Source: DASSWB01 sp035705495 (GTDB lineage Bacteria; Bacteroidota; Bacteroidia; Flavobacteriales; Flavobacteriaceae). From it: DNA of 10,010 nt. Positions 5,822 to 10,010 of the stretch are shown here, one piece after another; positions within the stretch are counted from its first letter, which is position 1; each line of letters begins with the position of its first letter. The notes beneath the pieces were generated by a model. That model was given only the letters and a program-made list of their open reading frames with translations. It searched no databases and was not told the origin of the DNA. The stretch is taken from contig DASSWB010000088.1 in assembly GCA_035705495.1 (NCBI GenBank), forward strand, positions 1 through 10,010, in the 5' to 3' direction. The translations under genes were made by a program, and so were the position numbers.

Positions 5822-7099
5822 CTATTCCAAGATTTTTTCCATTGCCATTCCTCTTGATCCTTTTATGAGTATCAAAGAATTTTCTGTTTTTTCAAGACTA
5901 AAAAATTGTCGTAACTCATTTAATTCTTTGTGTTTTGTAATTCGGGGATCAGTTTTTTCAATATTGAAAAAGTTGCTACCCACCAGAAATGCTTTTTCAA
6001 ATTTCATGTTTATGAGAAGGTCGGCGATACTTTGATGTTCTTCATGTGCATTATTTCCCAATTCAAACATGTCTCCAAGAATGATTATTTTTTTGTCCGA
6101 TTTTAAAGTTTCGAAACTTTCCAATGCAGCTTTCATGCTTGTAGGATTCGCATTGTAAGCATCTAAAATAATTTTATTGGAATTCTTTTCTATAATTTGA
6201 GATCGGTTGTTTTTAGGCTCGTATTCGGCCAATGCTTCCATGGAATTTTCCAAAGGAACCTTAAAATAGTTGCCTATGGTCAAAGCGGCGGCAACGTTTG
6301 TAGCATTATAATTACCAATTAATTTAGTTTTGATTCTATTTTCAACATATTCAATTTCCACAAACGGATCAGGAACCAATTTTTTATAAACAATATTTGC
6401 TCCCGGTTTTTCTGAAAAGGAAAAATTGTTTTGGTAATCTAGATGCATGGCTTGCGTTTCATCATCTTTATTGAGGAAGATTGTTTTGTTTTTTTCTTTT
6501 AGAAAACGGTACAACTCCGTTTTGGCTTTCTTCACACCTTCAAGGCTACCAAATCCTTCAAGATGGGCTTTGCCGAAATTAGTGATATAACCAAAATCGG
6601 GTTCAGCAATTCGGCACAAGAAATCAATTTCACCATGATGGTTGGCGCCCATTTCCACAATGCCGATTTCCGTTGATTTATCCATAGATAATAATGTGAG
6701 TGGAACACCAATATGGTTGTTTAGATTTCCTTTGGTTGCCGTTGTTTTAAATTTGGTAGATAAAACAGCGTTGATCAATTCTTTTGTCGTCGTTTTTCCG
6801 TTGCTTCCCGTAAGTCCGATAATAAGAATATTCAAGGATTTTCGATGGTAGTTTGATAAATTTTGAAGTGTTTGAAGCGCATCTTCCGCTAAAATATATT
6901 TTTCCGAAACCAAAAATTCCTCATTGTCGATCACCGCATATGCGGCTCCTTTTTCCAAAGCTTCGGCTGCGAAGGAATTTGCGTCAAAATTAGCTCCTTT
7001 TAAAGCAAAGAAAATACTTCCGGGATTAATGTTCCTCGTGTCTGTACAAATTCCGCTACTCTTCAGGTATAACTGGTGTAATTGTGATATTTCCATCAT
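5822..7099 (-). CDS. murF: UDP-N-acetylmuramoyl-tripeptide--D-alanyl-D-alanine ligase
   Basis: A 425-residue cytosolic ATP-dependent Mur ligase that joins D-Ala-D-Ala to the UDP-MurNAc-tripeptide, the last cytoplasmic step of the peptidoglycan stem peptide. An N-terminal substrate domain carries CTDTRNINPGSIFFALKG at 18-35, typical of MurF/MurE. The central ATPase domain has the P-loop TGSNGKTTT at 97-105, NNHIGVPLTLL at 127-137, EMGANHHGEI at 149-158 and ITNFGKAHLEGFGS at 172-185. KAKTELY at 191-197 holds the likely carbamylated lysine. The C-terminal domain contains LDAYNANPTSM, diagnostic of MurF rather than other Mur ligases. Length is close to the usual 430-450. Two consecutive ATG codons stand at the start (7099 and 7096); either could be used. 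It lies downstream of gldJ on the same strand, but a strong terminator occupies the 66-base gap. Confidence 0.95.
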   Translation of the reverse strand: MMEISQLHQLYLKSSGICTDTRNINPGSIFFALKGANFDANSFAAEALEKGAAYAVIDNEEFLVSEKYILAEDALQTLQNLSNYHRKSLNILIIGLTGSNGKTTTKELINAVLSTKFKTTATKGNLNNHIGVPLTLLSMDKSTEIGIVEMGANHHGEIDFLCRIAEPDFGYITNFGKAHLEGFGSLEGVKKAKTELYRFLKEKNKTIFLNKDDETQAMHLDYQNNFSFSEKPGANIVYKKLVPDPFVEIEYVENRIKTKLIGNYNATNVAAALTIGNYFKVPLENSMEALAEYEPKNNRSQIIEKNSNKIILDAYNANPTSMKAALESFETLKSDKKIIILGDMFELGNNAHEEHQSIADLLINMKFEKAFLVGSNFFNIEKTDPRITKHKELNELRQFFSLEKTENSLILIKGSRGMAMEKILE

Positions 7100-7109
7100 T
7101 TTAGGGTAT

Positions 7110-7137
7110 AAAAAAAGCCCTATAAAAATAGGGCTTT
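7110..7137 (-). terminator. Intrinsic terminator after gldJ, just before murF
   Basis: On the - strand, stem AAAGCCCTAT (7137-7128) pairs perfectly over 10 bp with ATAGGGCTTT (7123-7114) around a TTTT loop. The T tract runs through 7110, ten T including three in the stem. The + strand reading has a poorer T tract (TTTCTT), so it is oriented for gldJ. The stem ends 14 bases before the murF ATG. Confidence 0.85.
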
Positions 7138-7165
7138 CTTAAATTTATTATCGTTTTAGCTAAAA

Positions 7166-8818
7166 TTAATTTCGTGCTGTTTTTCCTTCTTGTGCTTTGG
7201 AGCCAACGCGGGACATTGCATTTCTAAATCCGATGTAATCCGTAGCCATATCCTGCGGGAAATATCTTCTTTGCGCAGGGTCCAACCAGTAAGCTCTATC
7301 TCTCCAAGAACCTCCTTTATAAACGCGAACGTCATCATCAACTAAAGTAGTTCTTCTTTTGTCATCGTATTTTCTCTGCATCCCGGTACTGTCAATAACT
7401 ACTTCATGTTGAGGTGAGTTATACATTTTTTGGGTTTCAGAAATTCCTGTTTCTTCCTCGAAAGATTGGAAATATCTAGAGGATTCTTTGTCTCCGTCTC
7501 TATAGTTTCTGTTGTCACTTTCAGAGAAATTTGGTCTCAAGTAAGTTTCATCTTGATCTACTGGAACGCTAACAATTTCACCTGGAAGATCCCTAGCTAC
7601 CAATTTACCGTTGCTTAAAGTGTCAAAAACAATAGAATCCACCGTAACAACTTCAATAGTTCCATCTTCTCCAATGGCATTTTTAGTGTACACGTTACCT
7701 CGATAGTAGTTGAAGTCGTTAAATTCATCATCTACTATAGGTCTGTAAACATCCGCTACCCATTCAGCAACGTTTCCGGCCATATCGTACAAACCGTAAT
7801 CATTGGGTTCGTAAGATTTAACTTGAGCAGTGATATCTGCGTTGTCATCACTCCACCCAGCGATACCGCCGTAATCACCATCTCCTTGTTTGAAGTTGGC
7901 CAATTGGTCACCACGAACCTTTCTGTTTCCAGCTCTGGTGTATTGTCCGTCCCAAGGATATTTTTTTCTACCTCTATAAACATTGTATTCTCTGATTCCC
8001 ACTAATCCTAAAGCAGCATATTCCCATTCAGCTTCGGTGGGTAGTCTATATTCAGGTAAAAGAAGTCCATCTTTTCTCTGCACATAAATATCTACGGAAT
8101 CTTGTTTGGATTTCTGACCTTCTTTTCCGCCGAGCAAAATTTCTTCGCTACCACCATAGGTTTTGGTTGGTGCATTCAAATAAGTTTCGGTGTCAAATGT
8201 TTTACCTGCTTCAACATCAGTATAACGCGCATTCTCTTTGGTATAACCTTCACGGGCCAATAACATTTCATTCACCCTGTTCGTTCTCCATTTACTAAAT
8301 TCCACAGCCTGAATCCAGTTTACCCCAACTACAGGATAGTTTGCATAAGCTGGGTGCCGTAAATAATTATTGGTCATGGTTTCATTAAAACCTAACCTAT
8401 TTCTCCATACCAAAGTATCTGGCAAGGCACCGTTATAAATGTTTCTGTAATTTTCTTCCGTAGGTGGAAAAATCTTCTTTAACCAATCTAAATATTCCAA
8501 ATACATTAAATTGGTCACCTCGGTTTCGTCCATGTAAAAAGACTGGACATGTTGTTGAGTAGGTGTGTTGTTCCAATCGTGCATTACATCATCCTGTACC
8601 CTTCCCATAGTAAACGTACCTCCTTCAACAAAAATAAGACCTGGTCCTGCTTCCTGCTCACGATAGTTGGCGTTATACTGGAAACCTCCTTCTTTGGAGT
8701 TCAATGCCCAACCAGTACCGCGGGAATTGTTTTTGTAATCTCTAGAGTTGTTACAGCTAAATAAACCAACACTTATAGCGATGGTAAAAAGGGCTTTCAT
8801 AGCAACGTTAGTTCTCAT
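7166..8818 (-). CDS. gldJ: Gliding motility / T9SS lipoprotein GldJ
   Basis: A 550-residue outer-membrane-associated lipoprotein required for gliding and for a stable type IX secretion apparatus in flavobacteria (known for the family). A lipoprotein signal ends in LFSC with Cys22, the only cysteine in the whole protein, so the mature N-terminus would be lipidated. The rest is a formylglycine-generating-enzyme-like (FGE/sulfatase-modifying) fold: LIFVEGGTFTMG at 61-72, MDETEVTN at 96-103, YRLPTEAEWEYAALG at 257-271, PNDYGLYDMAGNVAEWV at 338-354 and VYKGGSWRDRAYWLDPAQRR at 499-518. An insert, about 360-495, separates the last two blocks. FGE catalytic cysteines are absent, so this is a structural rather than enzymatic member. 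It could be confused with the paralogue GldK, but the divergent porU neighbour and murF downstream favour GldJ. ATG 8818 gives MRTNVAMKALF; Met7 is an alternative start that also keeps the signal. A promoter lies at 8851-8880. Confidence 0.93.
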   Translation of the reverse strand: MRTNVAMKALFTIAISVGLFSCNNSRDYKNNSRGTGWALNSKEGGFQYNANYREQEAGPGLIFVEGGTFTMGRVQDDVMHDWNNTPTQQHVQSFYMDETEVTNLMYLEYLDWLKKIFPPTEENYRNIYNGALPDTLVWRNRLGFNETMTNNYLRHPAYANYPVVGVNWIQAVEFSKWRTNRVNEMLLAREGYTKENARYTDVEAGKTFDTETYLNAPTKTYGGSEEILLGGKEGQKSKQDSVDIYVQRKDGLLLPEYRLPTEAEWEYAALGLVGIREYNVYRGRKKYPWDGQYTRAGNRKVRGDQLANFKQGDGDYGGIAGWSDDNADITAQVKSYEPNDYGLYDMAGNVAEWVADVYRPIVDDEFNDFNYYRGNVYTKNAIGEDGTIEVVTVDSIVFDTLSNGKLVARDLPGEIVSVPVDQDETYLRPNFSESDNRNYRDGDKESSRYFQSFEEETGISETQKMYNSPQHEVVIDSTGMQRKYDDKRRTTLVDDDVRVYKGGSWRDRAYWLDPAQRRYFPQDMATDYIGFRNAMSRVGSKAQEGKTARN

Positions 8819-8850
8819 ATATTAATTAATTATGTGGTATTTTTGGCTCC

Positions 8851-8880
8851 GCAATATAGCAAATAACGGCAAATTAACAA
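8851..8880 (-). promoter_or_regulatory. Promoter for gldJ
   Basis: Read on the - strand: TTG (8880-8878), a 19-base spacer, then TATATTGC (8858-8851). This has the same spacing as the tRNA promoter in this window and is close to the Bacteroidota -7 consensus TAnnTTTG, with one T missing in the T run. The start would be near 8846, giving a leader of about 28 bases before the gldJ ATG. The A/T-rich leader has no Shine-Dalgarno sequence. Confidence 0.6.
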
Positions 8881-8949
8881 CTTTATTTTTTAATTTCAGA
8901 AATTATTATTGCCGAGTATTTTTAATTAACGTACTCATTTCCGTTTTAT

Positions 8950-8957
8950 TACATTTG
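8950..8957 (+). promoter_or_regulatory. Candidate -7 element for porU
   Basis: TACATTTG is an exact TAnnTTTG match 49 bases before the porU ATG and would start a leader of about 45 bases. No TTG is found at the expected 17-23 base spacing, so the -33 element is missing or poor and an activator may be needed. Another exact match (TATTTTTG, 8838-8845) lies farther upstream, also without a -33 element. Confidence 0.45.
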
Positions 8958-9006
8958 TGAAAATTTTTAAAATACTATAAAAAGTTTTTTATCGTTATTC
9001 ATTTCT

Positions 9007-10010
9007 ATGAGGACAAAATTATTTCTGGTTTTTTTATTTGTTGCATTCATTTCATTCGGCCAGACTGAAAAAGTTGAAATTCAATGGAACAATTCCAAAA
9101 AAGTAAGCACCCCATTCAATAGTGTCATCGTTCCCGGTTTCCAGGATGAACATTTTATCTATGACGCGTCCTCTAAAATGATTAAATACGTTGGGCAGTG
9201 GGAGTTGCAAAATTCCGGCCAAACAATGATTTTGAAAAATGTAAAATTTTCTCCTATTCCTGAATCGGTTCTTAGTAACATTAATAAAAATGAAATTCCA
9301 TCTGAATTAACTTATAGTTTTATTTCGACAAAGGCCAGAAATAATTCCGTCGCTGTTTTAGAGTTCGTACCGTTGATTAATGATAACGGTATTCTTAAAA
9401 AGGTTGTTTCTTTTGAAGTTGAAAAAAATCCTGGGATTTTAAATCAGACAGAAAGTTTTGCTCCAGGCCTGACGAATTCGGTATTGGCTACTGGCGATTG
9501 GTTCAAGTTTTATGTTGAAAAAACCGGTGTTCATAAAATTTCAAAAAGCTTCCTTGCCAGCCTTGGAATTGATGTAGATAATATTGATCCACGAAAAATT
9601 AAGATTTACGGTCATGGAGGTGAAATGCTTCCACTCACCAATGAAGATAATCATTATTACGATCCGCCTCAGAATCCTATTAAAGTAATAGGAGAACAAG
9701 ATGGAAGTTTTGATGACAGTGATTACATCTTATTCTATGCCACAAATACTTTGGGATACAATGAGGAGAGCCGCACACATGTAAATGCTTATGCAGATCG
9801 GTCTTATTATTATATTACCGCAGACGGAGATAACGGTCAGCGGATAGCCACGTCGCCACAACCAACTGGCAACGCAACGCTGACAATTAATTCGTTTGAT
9901 GATTACCAGTTCTATGAAGTAGATGAATACAGTCTGGTCAAAATGGGTCGTCGCTGGTTTGGTGATAATTTCAACATTCAAAATAGTCGGGCATACAATT
10001 TTAAATTCCC
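9007..10010 (+). CDS. porU: Type IX secretion system sortase PorU, N-terminal part (3' end outside window)
   Basis: The frame is open from ATG 9007 to the window end, giving 334 residues of a protein usually over 1,100 long. PorU is the surface sortase of the T9SS: it removes the C-terminal signal of cargo and attaches it to the cell surface, and its gingipain-like (peptidase C25) domain lies beyond the window. A signal peptide is visible (basic MRTK, hydrophobic 5-16, likely cleavage after SFG at about 18). Conserved N-terminal blocks are SVLATGDWFKFYVEKTGVHK at 158-177, IDPRKIKIYGHGGEMLP at 193-209, DDSDYILFYA at 236-245 and GRRWFGDNF at 314-322. These fit PorU; GldJ divergent on the other side agrees with flavobacterial gene order. 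Catalytic residues cannot be checked here. Confidence 0.9.
   Translation, partial: MRTKLFLVFLFVAFISFGQTEKVEIQWNNSKKVSTPFNSVIVPGFQDEHFIYDASSKMIKYVGQWELQNSGQTMILKNVKFSPIPESVLSNINKNEIPSELTYSFISTKARNNSVAVLEFVPLINDNGILKKVVSFEVEKNPGILNQTESFAPGLTNSVLATGDWFKFYVEKTGVHKISKSFLASLGIDVDNIDPRKIKIYGHGGEMLPLTNEDNHYYDPPQNPIKVIGEQDGSFDDSDYILFYATNTLGYNEESRTHVNAYADRSYYYITADGDNGQRIATSPQPTGNATLTINSFDDYQFYEVDEYSLVKMGRRWFGDNFNIQNSRAYNFKF

Noticed and set aside
9730..9981. 83-codon - strand open frame near the right edge
   Set aside because: It is antisense to porU, whose conserved GRRWFGD block lies in the same segment; no independent support.
1..10010. Search by eye for insertion sequences, CRISPR arrays, toxin-antitoxin or defence genes
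   Set aside because: All long stretches are explained by housekeeping or T9SS genes with uniform base composition, and no terminal repeats or spaced repeats were seen.

Overview
The window looks like ordinary core chromosome of a low-GC member of the Bacteroidota, most likely family Flavobacteriaceae. The evidence is a GldJ gliding lipoprotein divergent from a PorU type IX secretion (T9SS) sortase, exact or near matches to the Bacteroidota promoter (TTG, about 19 bases, TAnnTTTG), and the absence of Shine-Dalgarno sequences before most genes. The genus cannot be fixed by reading alone.

Left block (1-5409, + strand): the 3' part of a Glu/Leu/Phe/Val-type amino-acid dehydrogenase, an NhaD-family Na+/H+ antiporter, then four tightly packed genes: exbB, exbD, a TonB-like energy transducer and folC. 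The gaps inside this set are 1, 2 and 4 bases, so exbB-exbD-tonB-like-folC is almost certainly one transcript. It supplies an inner-membrane, proton-driven motor plus its periplasmic arm, with folylpolyglutamate synthase as the last gene.

Middle (5410-5821): a strong Bacteroidota promoter drives two tRNA-Val genes, anticodon TAC then GAC. Each is followed at once by a rho-independent-type hairpin. The second hairpin is a perfect 11-bp stem lying between the convergent tRNA and murF units. The GAC tRNA has an odd C at position 33 and a U-U mismatch in the acceptor stem.

Right block (5822-10010): murF and gldJ lie on the - strand, transcribed gldJ then murF, and porU starts divergently on the + strand and runs off the window end. 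A strong terminator oriented for the - strand sits between gldJ and murF, only about 14 bases before the murF start. The 188-base gldJ/porU gap carries a well-formed promoter for gldJ and a -7 element for porU. GldJ and PorU are both T9SS/gliding components of the cell envelope; MurF completes the peptidoglycan precursor.

I saw no mobile element, CRISPR array, defence system or horizontally acquired island. The points worth a second look are regulatory (terminators inside units, the divergent control region) and the atypical tRNA-Val(GAC). I do not think this window holds a novel system.
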